Shown here piece after piece: positions 11,144 through 19,854 of a stretch of DNA of 34,912 bases. The stretch spans positions 1-34,912 of the IMG/VR virus record IMGVR_UViG_3300027759_000238, one strand, 5' to 3'. The stretch comes from a virus. Position numbers and translations under genes: made by a program. The notes under the pieces were generated by a model. The model was not told where the DNA came from. It made no database searches and was given only the letters and a program-made list of their open reading frames with translations. The number at the start of each line of letters is the position of its first letter. Position 1 is the first letter of the stretch.

Positions 11144-11845
11144 TCACCGTTCTTTGGCTACGAAAATGTAGTCAACAGTCATGGTCCGCGCGACTGCGTT
11201 GCCGTTTTGAAGGGCAAAGCTAACCGTGCAGTTGGCGTCCGGCAGGAACGAGGACGAGCCGTCCAACGAGCCCAAGACGGTCCCGTCAACTTCGTAGGCA
11301 ATCGTGCTCTGGCCATCGTAGCACCAGCCCAGCTCAATGAACGTGTCATTGGCCAAGGTAGTGATAGCGGTAGCCGTGGTCGATCCCGTCGTGGCGTTCT
11401 TCCGCGCAACGATGGCTACGTTAGTAGAGCCATCAGCCTTGAGGAAGTACACACCGTCGGTCACGTCCAGCGGAGTAGCGTCTACGATTTGCAGACCGAA
11501 GACGAGGTCGCTTTCGGTCGCGTTGCTGACTTTAAAGCGGCAGCGGAAGAAGGTCTTCTTGCCAGCCGTAAAGCTCCACGCCGCAGGGTTCTTTTGGAGG
11601 GCAACGAGGTCGTTGTCCGCCGCCGTGTTGGTGATGAGAAGCAGGCCGCCGTCACCGGCAGTCAGGGCTTGAGTAGCCGCTGCGTCGGTTTCAGTGACTG
11701 TCCAATCGCCAGCGACATAGGTGTCGAAGTCGTTAAAGTACTGGTGGAAGAGGGTCGGGTCCGGTTGAACCATGTCAGCGAAGAGATTTACGTCGTTGAC
11801 GTTGGTAAGCCCGAACGGGAACCTAGTGTTCGAGATGTTGCCCAT
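11144..11845 (-). CDS. Jelly-roll-like structural protein
   Basis: A 233-aa protein. The N-terminal NTRFPFGLTNVNDVNLFADMVQPDPTLFHQYFNDF region precedes a beta-rich core: FFRCRFKVSN (about 98-107), SDLVFGLQIVD, DGVYFLKADGSTN, FIELGWCYDGQSTIAYEVDG and a C-terminal TVDYIFVAKER. The arrangement resembles LamG/concanavalin-like sandwiches of phage structural proteins. GGAGG lies just before ATG, directly after the terminator hairpin. It is a candidate capsid decoration or head fibre protein; exact position in the virion is unknown. Confidence 0.72.
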   Translation of the reverse strand: MGNISNTRFPFGLTNVNDVNLFADMVQPDPTLFHQYFNDFDTYVAGDWTVTETDAAATQALTAGDGGLLLITNTAADNDLVALQKNPAAWSFTAGKKTFFRCRFKVSNATESDLVFGLQIVDATPLDVTDGVYFLKADGSTNVAIVARKNATTGSTTATAITTLANDTFIELGWCYDGQSTIAYEVDGTVLGSLDGSSSFLPDANCTVSFALQNGNAVARTMTVDYIFVAKER

Positions 11846-11856
11846 TGGGGCCTCCT

Positions 11857-11888
11857 AAAAATGGGCCGGGAGCATAAACCCCCGGCCC
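11857..11888 (-). terminator. Strong Rho-independent terminator after the major capsid gene
   Basis: On the minus strand GGGCCGGG (11888-11881) pairs with CCCGGCCC (11870-11863) across a 10-base loop and is followed by ATTTTT (11862-11857). It lies ten bases past the end of the capsid gene. The T-run runs into the ribosome binding site of the next gene, TTTTTAGGAGG. Confidence 0.85.
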
Positions 11889-11897
11889 GGTTCCCGT

Positions 11898-12812
11898 TTA
11901 GATACCCGGTGTGCCGTACAAGCCGCGCCAGTCGGTCCAGCCGAACGCATAACGCTCGGTAGCCTTGTAACGCATGCTGTCGGTTTCGAAGTCGCCTTCC
12001 ATGGACTTTTCGAGCCCACGACGCTTGGCCAGCTTCAGACCTTCCGGCGCGTCGGTCTCGACCCACCAAGAGGTGGTTGAGGTGATACGCGACAGGTTGG
12101 CTTGGCCTTGATCGAGCAATCCCATGGATTTTACGGGATTGATATCGTTGTTTGCCGTGCCAGCCCGCAGGACGGACTTCAGAAGGACTTCGCCTTGGAA
12201 CACGTTCGACGGACCCAGAACGAGCTTCTTCGGGGTCAGGCGGATGCGCTTGCCGTTGTTGTCCGCAGCGTTGCGGATTTGAACAAGCATTTGTTCCAGG
12301 GAGGTCTGCGAAAGGTTGGCAGCGGTGGTCAGCTTGTTCGACTGAGTACCGTTGACAACCGGGTGGGTGGTGGCAACCAGTTCGACGCCGTCGCCGCCCG
12401 GATAGGCAGCGTTGAACGAGCGGTTAAGCACGTTCGCACCGAGGGTTTCCTTGGTTTCAACCAGCGACTGGGCGAGGTGTCGCGCATAAGTTTGACCAAT
12501 GCGGATGTGATCGCCGTCTTCCACCAGCACCTTGGTCAGGGCGAAAGCCAGACCGTAGACGCGGTAGACGTAACGCTGGATGAACAGCACGCCACCTGAG
12601 TTGTAGGTGACGGGCATACCATCGGGCAGCTCGGGGGCGGCACCGAAGCCGAACAGCACAGGCTCTTCGTGGTAGTTACGGGGGATACCCGTGAACTCCT
12701 TGAATACCTGCGACCACTCGTCGGCGCGCTGGGTGTAAATGCCGTTGAACTCTTCGTTCAGGATCGGCTCGACAATGGACCTAAAGTCCGTTGAACGCAT
12801 AGGAGAAGCCAT
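11898..12812 (-). CDS. Major capsid protein, Mu gpT-like
   Basis: A 304-aa protein with a strong GGGAGGA Shine-Dalgarno. It matches Mu-like prohead major subunit (gpT-like, HK97 fold) proteins: SIVEPILNEEFNGIYTQRADEW near residue 12, a THPVVNGTQSN motif in the middle (about 148-158), a LTPKKLVLGPS..F.GE.LLKS..R.GTANNDINP segment (about 190-226) and the YKATERYAFGWTDWRGLYGTPGI C-terminus. Length is normal for the family. It makes the icosahedral shell. It lies between the putative decoration gene upstream and the strong terminator downstream, as expected for the most abundant virion protein. Confidence 0.92.
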   Translation of the reverse strand: MASPMRSTDFRSIVEPILNEEFNGIYTQRADEWSQVFKEFTGIPRNYHEEPVLFGFGAAPELPDGMPVTYNSGGVLFIQRYVYRVYGLAFALTKVLVEDGDHIRIGQTYARHLAQSLVETKETLGANVLNRSFNAAYPGGDGVELVATTHPVVNGTQSNKLTTAANLSQTSLEQMLVQIRNAADNNGKRIRLTPKKLVLGPSNVFQGEVLLKSVLRAGTANNDINPVKSMGLLDQGQANLSRITSTTSWWVETDAPEGLKLAKRRGLEKSMEGDFETDSMRYKATERYAFGWTDWRGLYGTPGI

Positions 12813-12826
12813 GGTTCAGTCCTCCC

Positions 12827-13396
12827 TTAAGATAGCTGAGCCACTTCCGCGATGAACTGGTGCTGAGAAACCTGCACCTGAACAATCGGGAAAGCGTCGC
12901 CCCAAGCGTTGTCCGGGCCGGGCGTGAGCCCGATGACACGGAGTTGCGCGTTGGTGGCATTGGAAGCAACATCAAGCATCAGTTGGCTGATGCCAACCGT
13001 GACATTACCGGCGGAGATAGCTGTGTAGTCGTACTGCTTGCCGATGCTCGACACGTCCAGGGTAGCATTGGCCTGGATTTGATAGACGATGGTCGGGTCG
13101 AGTGTGACATACGCATTGATGTCAGTGCCAGCAGTCGAAGCGGTCCACTTGTTGGACACGCGACGGCGACCGTCACTGTCGGTCCATTCGCAGCCTTGGA
13201 AGGTGCCAATGAAGCTGTCGCCAATGGCGGCAGCCGCAACCGTACCAGCGCCCGTGGACGATGGAATGATCTTGACCGGTTGGTTTTGAAGGATGTTCGA
13301 GGCGTAGCCCGTGAGGATCGAGTACATAGTGGGGCGCGTGACCCCACTAGGATGATAATCAACGGCCAACCCGAACGGAGCGGAAGTCGTGGACAT
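12827..13396 (-). CDS. Putative capsid decoration/structural protein
   Basis: A 189-aa protein with a GAGG ribosome site before ATG. It is beta-rich with PFGLAVDYHPSGVTRPTMYSI near the start, IGTFQGCEWTDSDGRRRVSNKW (about 62-83) and AYVTLDPTIVYQIQANATL (about 94-112). Proteins with this FxGxFxGxEWTDxxGRRRVSxxW pattern sit next to Mu-like capsid genes in many environmental phages. A head decoration role is an inference from place, size and fold type. It is 14 bases upstream of the major capsid gene and likely cotranslated. Confidence 0.68.
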   Translation of the reverse strand: MSTTSAPFGLAVDYHPSGVTRPTMYSILTGYASNILQNQPVKIIPSSTGAGTVAAAAIGDSFIGTFQGCEWTDSDGRRRVSNKWTASTAGTDINAYVTLDPTIVYQIQANATLDVSSIGKQYDYTAISAGNVTVGISQLMLDVASNATNAQLRVIGLTPGPDNAWGDAFPIVQVQVSQHQFIAEVAQLS

Positions 13397-13432
13397 GACC
13401 TACCTCATTCGTGAGGGGTTAATGGGAACGCG

Positions 13433-13966
13433 CTAGGAGAAAACTCCTCGCGCAGGCGCGTCACGACGCAAGTCCGACATACCATCCCCTTCGATCAGCC
13501 TGCCTCCATCACGCATGACTTGCTCGCGCAGGCCCTCTGTTTGGTCAGCAAGGTGTCCCTCTTCACGGGCCGGAGCGTCGTGGTGAGCTTCCTGCATGTA
13601 CTTCTCATAGAGAGACATGGGCAGCTTAAACGCGAGCATCTCGTTTACCGCAATGTGTCCTGCCCACTCGCCGGTCTTCAACGTGGCGTATTCCATCCCA
13701 TAGACCTCTTCAGGTTTAATGGGCTCGTAGCCAAGTTGGATGCGACGGTGGATAGGGTCGCGGGGGTTGGTCGTAGTCAGCCAGCAAATATGCCAGCCTG
13801 GGATGTCGGGTAGATCGGGTAGTGCGTCGTTGAAAAGTCTTTGTTGGAACATCTTAAGCCTGTCGTCATCGCTGACCTCGCGCTGTTCGGTGACACTACG
13901 GTCATCCATGGCACGAGAGCGCCGACTGGCACCCAGTTCCCTTTTGAGGCGTTCGTCTACTTCCAT
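13433..13966 (-). CDS. Conserved head-operon protein of unknown function
   Basis: A 177-aa protein. ATG at 13966 is chosen because AAGGAG is eight bases ahead of it, while the alternative GTG at 13975 lies inside that Shine-Dalgarno. Landmarks are a charged N-terminal helix, DIPGWHICWLTTTNPRDPIHRRIQLGYEPI (about 54-83), GHIAVNEMLAFKLPMSLYEKYMQEAHHDAP (about 105-134) and a charged tail. The family is typical of phages of this head type and lies between scaffold and capsid genes, so an assembly role (scaffold helper or capsid-completing protein) is plausible, but unproven. Confidence 0.72.
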   Translation of the reverse strand: MEVDERLKRELGASRRSRAMDDRSVTEQREVSDDDRLKMFQQRLFNDALPDLPDIPGWHICWLTTTNPRDPIHRRIQLGYEPIKPEEVYGMEYATLKTGEWAGHIAVNEMLAFKLPMSLYEKYMQEAHHDAPAREEGHLADQTEGLREQVMRDGGRLIEGDGMSDLRRDAPARGVFS

Positions 13967-13980
13967 CTGGCTCACTCCTT

Positions 13981-14907
13981 TTAGCGTGCCGAGTTACGGT
14001 CGTGGGCTTGATACGCCTTTAGCATCTGGTTCCGTTTTACGGGATCATCCCAGTAGCCAGCTTCGATCATAGCCTGTTTTCTGTCGGGTGTCACGTAGAC
14101 CTCTTTTTTAGTGCTTTGAGGTGCGTGTTCGCGGGTGTTGCCCATCGGAGGGGCCTTCTTTCTGGCGGTGCCGTCGCCCTCGGGAGCCTTGCGGGTACGG
14201 GCCGCAGGGGCAACCCGATTGCGAAGGCGGTTGGTCAGTTCCTGCCAATACTCAACGCTGGCGGGATTGAAACCTTCGACCACCAAACGAGCGTCGATGG
14301 CGTTGGTAATGGCGCTGTCCTCGTTAGCGCCACGAACGTCATACCAAGGGTTGGCAGCCATCCACTCTTTGGCAAGGTTGATGGCGGCAGGGTCAGCACT
14401 AGCGGGGCGGTTTCGAGCCTCGCTAACTTGCTGCTTGGCGGTCTTTAGCTGGTGCGCACGGGACAAGGCTTCGTCCCGCATACGGATCGCCGAGGTTACA
14501 TCGTCCCCGTTGCCGCTTTCAACCGCCCGAGCAATAATGTGCTCGGCGCTGCGAACGGCGTTTTCTGCGTCGTCAATGCGGGCATCTATGGCCATCTCGT
14601 TGTGGCTAAGGGCGTTGCCCTCAACCGCTGCCAGCCTTTGAGCCATTGCCTCGTTCTGCTGACGGAGCATACGCAACTCGCGCTGCGCGTTCTCCTTGGC
14701 GAGCTTCTGAACTTGGCGACGCTTCAGCCGCTTGTTGCGGTTGGTGTTTACCGCAGTGTCGCCATCCGGGTCGTCATCGGCGTCATCAGCTAGGCGCTCG
14801 TCCTCGCCATCACCCTCGTCATCGTCGTCGTCGTGGGTGTCTTCGGGCGGCGTATCAACGGGGATCAACTCCTCGTCGTCGTCTTCTTCAATTAGGTCTT
14901 CTGCCAT
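13981..14907 (-). CDS. Putative scaffolding protein
   Basis: A 308-aa protein with AAAGGAG seven bases before ATG. The first 55 residues are extremely acidic (EEDDDEE, DDDDDEGDGEDE), followed by a basic KRLKRRQVQKLAKENAQ stretch and a long coiled coil (about 60-160). The C-terminal third is basic and ends with KKEVYVTPDRKQAMIEAGYWDDPVKRNQMLKAYQAHD, a segment shared by scaffolds of related phages. Acidic and helical N-terminus with basic C-terminus and position before the capsid genes fit an internal scaffold that templates procapsid assembly. A protease domain was not seen. Confidence 0.75.
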   Translation of the reverse strand: MAEDLIEEDDDEELIPVDTPPEDTHDDDDDEGDGEDERLADDADDDPDGDTAVNTNRNKRLKRRQVQKLAKENAQRELRMLRQQNEAMAQRLAAVEGNALSHNEMAIDARIDDAENAVRSAEHIIARAVESGNGDDVTSAIRMRDEALSRAHQLKTAKQQVSEARNRPASADPAAINLAKEWMAANPWYDVRGANEDSAITNAIDARLVVEGFNPASVEYWQELTNRLRNRVAPAARTRKAPEGDGTARKKAPPMGNTREHAPQSTKKEVYVTPDRKQAMIEAGYWDDPVKRNQMLKAYQAHDRNSAR

Positions 14908-14925
14908 GACCGGCTCCTTTCAGCC

Positions 14926-15357
14926 TTATAGGAAGGCTTTGATGGCCAGCGGATCGCCGGTCACCTTGCCCACTAGGTCGAGATCGTTAAAAATTACGAA
15001 GGTGGCTTCCTCGCCAATCGCTGCCCCTGTCGGAACAGACCAGCGGTCCCCGCCGTACTTCGGCACGCGCACAAAGTCGCCCACTGCTGCCCAGGAGCCT
15101 TCCGGCCACGTCGTCATGGTGTTGCGGTTCTTGAAGGCCAGTGAGCCTACCGCCACCACCTTGGCGACCTGGGTGTTGTACTTCTCGGTCTGGCGCACGT
15201 CATCCGTGAGGATGATGCCGCCCGCCGTCTTGGCCTTAGCCGTCTTCAATTGGACTAGGATGCGTGAACCGAAAGGCGATACGCCCGGCTCACACGGTGG
15301 AAACGCCTCGTCCAAGCTGCCGTAGTCAAAAGTTACATTGTTCGCAAAGTCATCCAT
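14926..15357 (-). CDS. GroES-like co-chaperonin
   Basis: A 143-aa protein. ATG 15357 is chosen over a longer frame because GAGGAAG stands six bases upstream and the extension lacks homology. Residues 28-143 fit the Cpn10 fold: SRILVQLK at about 31-38, a mobile-loop-like KTAGGIILTDDVRQTEKY (43-60) with the GGIIL chaperonin-binding motif, KVVAVGS (66-72), and VGDFVRVPKYGG near 95-106. Bacterial GroES is about 97 aa, so an N-terminal extension of about 27 aa is present. It would cap the host GroEL and help fold the capsid protein, as T4 gp31 does. The location beside scaffold and capsid genes fits. Confidence 0.85.
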   Translation of the reverse strand: MDDFANNVTFDYGSLDEAFPPCEPGVSPFGSRILVQLKTAKAKTAGGIILTDDVRQTEKYNTQVAKVVAVGSLAFKNRNTMTTWPEGSWAAVGDFVRVPKYGGDRWSVPTGAAIGEEATFVIFNDLDLVGKVTGDPLAIKAFL

Positions 15358-15367
15358 ATGTGCTTCC

Positions 15368-15562
15368 TCATAAATCGTAATCCTTGCGGTCTTGGTCGGC
15401 GACGATCCCGATGAGGATGTCCTTCGCCAGCTCCAAGCCCGCGTACACACCCACGCTGCGCCCGTAGTCGAACGCATCGTGGCCTTGGGGTTGTAGAAGC
15501 GCCTCTTTAGCAAACTGAGTTTGCTCTTCCTCCAAACGCCTCAGAACCATGTCTATCCTCAT
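15368..15562 (-). CDS. Small conserved head-operon protein
   Basis: A 64-aa protein, MRIDMVLRRLEEEQTQFAKE and then FDYGRSVGVYAGLELAKDIL. It is alpha-helical and mildly acidic. The ATG overlaps the preceding gene's stop by four bases (ATGA), which indicates coupling. Similar small proteins with a YGR.VGVYAGL motif occur next to portal genes of other environmental phages. Function unknown. Confidence 0.75.
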   Translation of the reverse strand: MRIDMVLRRLEEEQTQFAKEALLQPQGHDAFDYGRSVGVYAGLELAKDILIGIVADQDRKDYDL

Positions 15563-15699
15563 GCAGGCGTCTTCGGTGACGACTTGCCACCTGTTGCGCC
15601 CTTGCCTGCGCCGGTTTCGACGGGTTGGCCCATAGCCAACTTCTTGTGAAGCGGCATGGCGTCGGCGGGGACGGACTTGCTCTTGGTATCGTTAGCCAT
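15559..15699 (-). CDS. 46-aa conserved phage protein
   Basis: A 46-aa ORF starting at ATG 15699, nine bases after the portal stop, with a GGAGTTACC ribosome site. The protein reads MANDTKSKSVPADAMPLHKK and continues LAMGQPVETGAG, ending in a Gly/Lys-rich tail. The (S/I)PADAxPLHKxLAMG pattern recurs in short genes between portal and downstream genes in related phages. It overlaps the next ATG by four bases. Function unknown. Confidence 0.72.
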   Translation of the reverse strand: MANDTKSKSVPADAMPLHKKLAMGQPVETGAGKGATGGKSSPKTPA

Positions 15700-15709
15700 T
15701 GGTAACTCC

Positions 15710-18247
15710 TTATGGATTGGGGTTGGGGTTTAAAACATTCGGGGCGTTAGCCCCGTTGGCGATCTCCATCATCGCTAGTTCCTTTGCCGTTTGGTTGTCG
15801 GCATCGTTCATAGCGATCTTGGCTTGGATTTCGGTGGCTTTGGCCGTGTCGTTAGTGCGCTCGCGCATCTGCTCAAGCTGCATGTCGCTTTGCAATTTGA
15901 CCTGCGCCAGTTGCTGATCGCTTTGCAGTTTGGCCTGCGCCAGTTGCTGATCGCCTTGCATCTTCTGCGCGTCGAGCTGGAGCTTCTGGGTGGCAAGCTG
16001 CGCCTTGGCCTGCTCGACCTGTCCGCGCATCTGGATGTCGGCCAAGGCAGCCTGCGTAGCCGGGTCTGGCGGCGTGGGCGGCTGGATCGACTGGATAGCG
16101 GCGATGGCCTGCTCAATAACCGGCGGCAGAGACGCAAACGCCTCCTGAGCCTTGAGCGCCACGTTCAACGATGCCTCGGCCAGCATCTGGTCAAGCGCCT
16201 GCTTCGTATCCTTGTCCTTGATCTCTTTCAGCGCTTCCTGAAGATCAAATTCCACATTGCTGTCGGCTTCTTTGAACACCTCCTCGGCGTACCAGAAGGC
16301 AACGTGCTCCTTGATGTGGTTCAGCATCAGGGGCAGGTAGGCGGGCGCAATCAGGCGGCTCATGCCCAGCGCCGGAGATACCATGTAGGCCAAGTGCGTC
16401 TTGAGGTGCGCGACGTGGTCCTGCTCGGGAAACGCCACAACAGGACGCCCAAGCGTTGCCTTGACGTTCTCCGACACCGCGTTCTCTTCCGTCGGCGTCA
16501 GCTTCGGTGCCAGCAGGGCCGCCGCGTCTGGTATCTTCAGCGTGTCAAGGATGCGCTCCTCAACCTTGCGCAGGTCGTAGAGTTGCGGGAACATCTGCGA
16601 GCGCTGCGCCACGGCCTGCACCTGGGCAAAGCGTTGCGCTTCACTAAAGATGTTTGGGTCGCTGACCGGCACCACGTCCATCGGGCCTTCAAAGTCGGCT
16701 CGTTTGGCGATCTCCTCGCCAATCTCGGCCTCCTCCATCTCGTCGTCGAGATACATGCCGTTGAGGCGGTGCAGGATGCGCAACATCCGGCCCATGGCGG
16801 CGTGCAGACGAGCGTGGATGGCAGAGAACACCACCATGCCTTGCTCGATCTTGGCTAGGGTCGTGCCGACGGGGACGTTCTGGTTGCTGTCGGACACATC
16901 GTCCATGGTCGTGCGGACAACACCCTTGCCTGCATCCACCAAGAAGCCAAGGAGCTGGTACAGCACGCTCGACGGCGGGTTGAACGGGAGAGGCATGGCG
17001 ATCTTGCGCACGTCATCGACGTTTAGCCCGCCCTCAATCTCCTCAACCTGCGTCGGCTGGATATTGAGCGATTGCCCCCCGCGCGACCCGCCTTTTAACT
17101 TCAGCATGGTCTGCGAATTGGAAATATGCGCGCTGTCCATGAGCGCCCGCAGCGCCCCGGTCGCGGCGGCAGATAGGCCGCCAATCATGTGCGTAATGCC
17201 GATTGGGTACGCGCCGCGCCAAGGCACGAACGGGAACTCGACAATCCATTGCAACTCTTCTTGGGCGTCGTCGTCCTCGTCCCAGTTGCGGTATATGCTC
17301 AACACTTGGGACGACGACTTATCGACCGTGATGATGTAGGGGGCGGCGTCTTCGCCCTCTTCAACTTCAGCAACCGCGTAAATCTCGTAGACGGTACGCA
17401 GGCCGTCCTCGTTGTAGGACGTTTCGTCGCGCCCCTCGATCTTGTTGTTGGCCTGCTCGGCGTCGGAGCCTACTGGCGCTTCGCCCGACGGGATCAGGTC
17501 CACGTCGCGGTACATGCCGCTCTTGACGCGCTGCTCGTAGTCCAGCGTCGTCAGGTATTGGACGTGGGTCTTGCGTTGCGCTGAATAAAAGTTTGTGGCC
17601 GCGTAGGGCAGGTAAATGTCGTCGATGGCAACAAACAGGAAGTCGGGCCGGTTCTTGGCCTCGTTCCACGTCACCTTCATGTACTGCGCGCCGCCCAGCG
17701 GCACCTGGGTCAGAAGCTGCTCCAGCTCCGACCTAAACGATTGCGACTGGACGGTAAGCTGCCAGTTCATAAAGTCGGTAACACGGCGGGCCTTCGCCAC
17801 ACGCTCTCTTGTCAGCTTGCCGACGATGTTGTCCTTGACGGGCCCGTCGGCGGGAAACAGTTCCTTGATGGCTCTGGACGAGAAGTCCACGCAGACTTCC
17901 GTCAGCATGGGGTGCACAACCTTCGACGCGCCTTGGAACTGCGCTCCACCCGGAGCGTCGTCCCCTAGACCTGTGCGGCGGATGCCTTCCTCGTACTGCT
18001 CGTCGCGCTTCTTGCGCGCCTCTTTGTCCCGAGCCAGCAGCTCTATGAACGTCGAGGCGATGTCCTTCAGCTCGGTGTCGCCCATGTCCTCGGCAAGGTT
18101 GGCGTAGAAGTCGCTGTCGCCCTTCTTGGGCTCGTCCTCGTCCTCGTCCAGCGTCACAATAGCGCCGCCGTCCTCGGTGTCCTCGACATCGGCTTCGTCG
18201 CCCGTGTCTAGTTCGACGGTCTCGCCTTCGGGCATTTCATCGTCCAT
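15710..18247 (-). CDS. Portal protein, P22-like
   Basis: An 845-aa protein, in the normal range for P22-type portals. Residues 1-45 are acidic. Residues about 50-550 form the portal core: ARDKEARKKRDEQYEEGIRRTGLG, the SRAIKELFP segment, VVFSAIHARLHAAMGRMLRILHRLNGMYL (clip/stem helices, about 480-508) and PVSDPNIFSEAQRFAQVQAV. From about 735 to 810 there is a glutamine/alanine-rich coiled coil with the repeated unit QLAQ.KLQSDQ, comparable to the P22 portal barrel. It forms the dodecameric vertex through which DNA enters. It lies 13 bases downstream of the large terminase gene; AAAGGGA precedes ATG. Confidence 0.9.
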   Translation of the reverse strand: MDDEMPEGETVELDTGDEADVEDTEDGGAIVTLDEDEDEPKKGDSDFYANLAEDMGDTELKDIASTFIELLARDKEARKKRDEQYEEGIRRTGLGDDAPGGAQFQGASKVVHPMLTEVCVDFSSRAIKELFPADGPVKDNIVGKLTRERVAKARRVTDFMNWQLTVQSQSFRSELEQLLTQVPLGGAQYMKVTWNEAKNRPDFLFVAIDDIYLPYAATNFYSAQRKTHVQYLTTLDYEQRVKSGMYRDVDLIPSGEAPVGSDAEQANNKIEGRDETSYNEDGLRTVYEIYAVAEVEEGEDAAPYIITVDKSSSQVLSIYRNWDEDDDAQEELQWIVEFPFVPWRGAYPIGITHMIGGLSAAATGALRALMDSAHISNSQTMLKLKGGSRGGQSLNIQPTQVEEIEGGLNVDDVRKIAMPLPFNPPSSVLYQLLGFLVDAGKGVVRTTMDDVSDSNQNVPVGTTLAKIEQGMVVFSAIHARLHAAMGRMLRILHRLNGMYLDDEMEEAEIGEEIAKRADFEGPMDVVPVSDPNIFSEAQRFAQVQAVAQRSQMFPQLYDLRKVEERILDTLKIPDAAALLAPKLTPTEENAVSENVKATLGRPVVAFPEQDHVAHLKTHLAYMVSPALGMSRLIAPAYLPLMLNHIKEHVAFWYAEEVFKEADSNVEFDLQEALKEIKDKDTKQALDQMLAEASLNVALKAQEAFASLPPVIEQAIAAIQSIQPPTPPDPATQAALADIQMRGQVEQAKAQLATQKLQLDAQKMQGDQQLAQAKLQSDQQLAQVKLQSDMQLEQMRERTNDTAKATEIQAKIAMNDADNQTAKELAMMEIANGANAPNVLNPNPNP
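15890..15960. repeat. About 33-bp tandem repeat in the portal C-terminus
   Basis: Two near-identical units containing gcctgcgccagttgctgatcg encode the repeated QLAQ.KLQSDQ heptad-like segment of the portal coiled coil; the sequence breaks down on both sides. This looks like an in-frame duplication that lengthens the barrel. Confidence 0.7.
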
Positions 18248-18260
18248 GGCTCACGTCCCT

Positions 18261-19745
18261 TTAGGCGGCATACGGGTTGACCACAGGAGGCTTGTAGTCA
18301 ACCTCCTCCTCATAGCGTTTAGACGGTTTTACTCCCGTCAATAGGTTCTTGTCCATGCAGAGCCGAATTGCCTGCGTGCAACTGTCCACGTAGTCGTCGT
18401 GCTTGATCGACCCGGAGCCCGTAAACGAGCACAATTGCGCCAGCATTGGCTCGACCCAAGTTTTGGGTCGGCCCTTGTAATTCTCGCTCTCCGGCACCCA
18501 GACTTTGTTCTGTGCAAAGATGTGCGACACCATGTGCAGGCGCGTCAGCTTGTCCGCGCGCCCCGGATTGTACGGGTACGAGGTGATGCCCTCACGATCC
18601 AGCATCTGGCGCAGCGAGATGCCGCTTCCCTTGTCCTCAATCAGCAAAATATCCGGTTTCCTACCGCTGACCGCCATTTTCGACGGCCCAATCAGCGGTT
18701 TGATCAGCGCACGGTCCTCGTCGTCGCCGTAAGCGACTTTCATTTCCTTTTTGACCCGCGCCATTAGGTCAGGAAGCCCATATTGCTCGGCCCAGCAGTC
18801 CAAAAGCAAGACCGCCCGCTTATCTTCGTGCCAAAATACGCCCCAGACCGTGCAGGCGGTCTGATCCGCCGTGTGAGAGCGCTTATCGAGCGTCCTTTCC
18901 GTGAACGCCGTGTCCAGCGACATGATAATCCAGTCAAACGCCGGTAAATGCTGCTTCGCGGGCCACAATTGCAGCCACTTGCGCGCGATTATGCCGCCCT
19001 CCTCGCTGTCAATCAGCTCGCCCTCAAGTTCCTGGCGGCCTAATTGCGTGCCCTCGTACTGTTTTAGCTGCTCAAAAAACGACGGAGCTAGGTGGTCCCT
19101 GTTCTCGAACGTCGATCCGGTCGTCAGGACGCGCCCGACCTTGGCCGCAGACAATTTCCGCACGATGTCCTTGGGTTTCGGCGTCGTCGTCCACACAACG
19201 CGCGGCTGCTCGCCCAGACGCAAGCCCATCATGGCCATATCCCATGTCTCTTCGGGCTTGCCCCATGCTGCCAATTCGTCGCACCAGATGTCGGCGTGCT
19301 GTGGACCCCGCAAACGCTCGGGTTCTTCCGACGAGAAGCCGCGTATCGTTGCCTCGTTGCCGTTAAACGTCTGGATCGTCAGCATCGAGTTGGTGACGTT
19401 GTAATTTTTCACCAACGATGGCGGAATAATTGCCAGCAAACCGGCTGGCCCTTCGAAACACACATGCCGTATGTCGTTGAGCGTGGGCGCTATGACCGCA
19501 CGAGGCCGACCGACGGCATCGAAATACGTTTGTAGCGCTAGCCATTGCGCCCCGGTGAGCGTCTTGCCGAAGCCGCGTCCCGCCATCAGGCCCCATTCCG
19601 TCCAGTCGCCGGGTGGTGGCCGTTGCTTATCGCGTGCGGTTGCGTCCCACGACGACAGCCACTTGAGCGCATCTAGGTCAACGGGCGTCATCCGCGCAAC
19701 GTGCTCGGGTTTTATCGCGTCGAGGAAGGCTTTCAGGTCGAACAT
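18261..19745 (-). CDS. terL: Terminase large subunit
   Basis: A 494-aa protein from ATG 19745 (a TTG six bases upstream is a weaker alternative). Residues are numbered from that ATG. The ATPase domain has Walker A AGRGFGKT at about 55-62, Walker B ADIWCDE at about 151-157 and a WTTTPKP coupling motif near 185-191. The nuclease domain has SLDTAF with Asp at about 278, LLIEDKGSG with Glu at about 370 and DDYVDS at about 450-455, the acidic metal-binding set. It cuts concatemeric DNA and pumps it into the procapsid through the portal. The small subunit is not next to it, which is unusual. Confidence 0.95.
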   Translation of the reverse strand: MFDLKAFLDAIKPEHVARMTPVDLDALKWLSSWDATARDKQRPPPGDWTEWGLMAGRGFGKTLTGAQWLALQTYFDAVGRPRAVIAPTLNDIRHVCFEGPAGLLAIIPPSLVKNYNVTNSMLTIQTFNGNEATIRGFSSEEPERLRGPQHADIWCDELAAWGKPEETWDMAMMGLRLGEQPRVVWTTTPKPKDIVRKLSAAKVGRVLTTGSTFENRDHLAPSFFEQLKQYEGTQLGRQELEGELIDSEEGGIIARKWLQLWPAKQHLPAFDWIIMSLDTAFTERTLDKRSHTADQTACTVWGVFWHEDKRAVLLLDCWAEQYGLPDLMARVKKEMKVAYGDDEDRALIKPLIGPSKMAVSGRKPDILLIEDKGSGISLRQMLDREGITSYPYNPGRADKLTRLHMVSHIFAQNKVWVPESENYKGRPKTWVEPMLAQLCSFTGSGSIKHDDYVDSCTQAIRLCMDKNLLTGVKPSKRYEEEVDYKPPVVNPYAA

Positions 19746-19854
19746 ATACAAGTCACCGCGTGTGCTTCCGGCGTCTGAGGTTGTTTACAAGAGTAGGGCG
19801 TGTTGGTGCGTTTGGCAAATGGGGTGATGTGGGCCGGTGTGAGTTGCTGCGGGT

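Noticed and set aside
15791-16858. 355-aa plus-strand ORF
   Set aside because: Antisense to the portal gene and without recognisable motifs or start signal.
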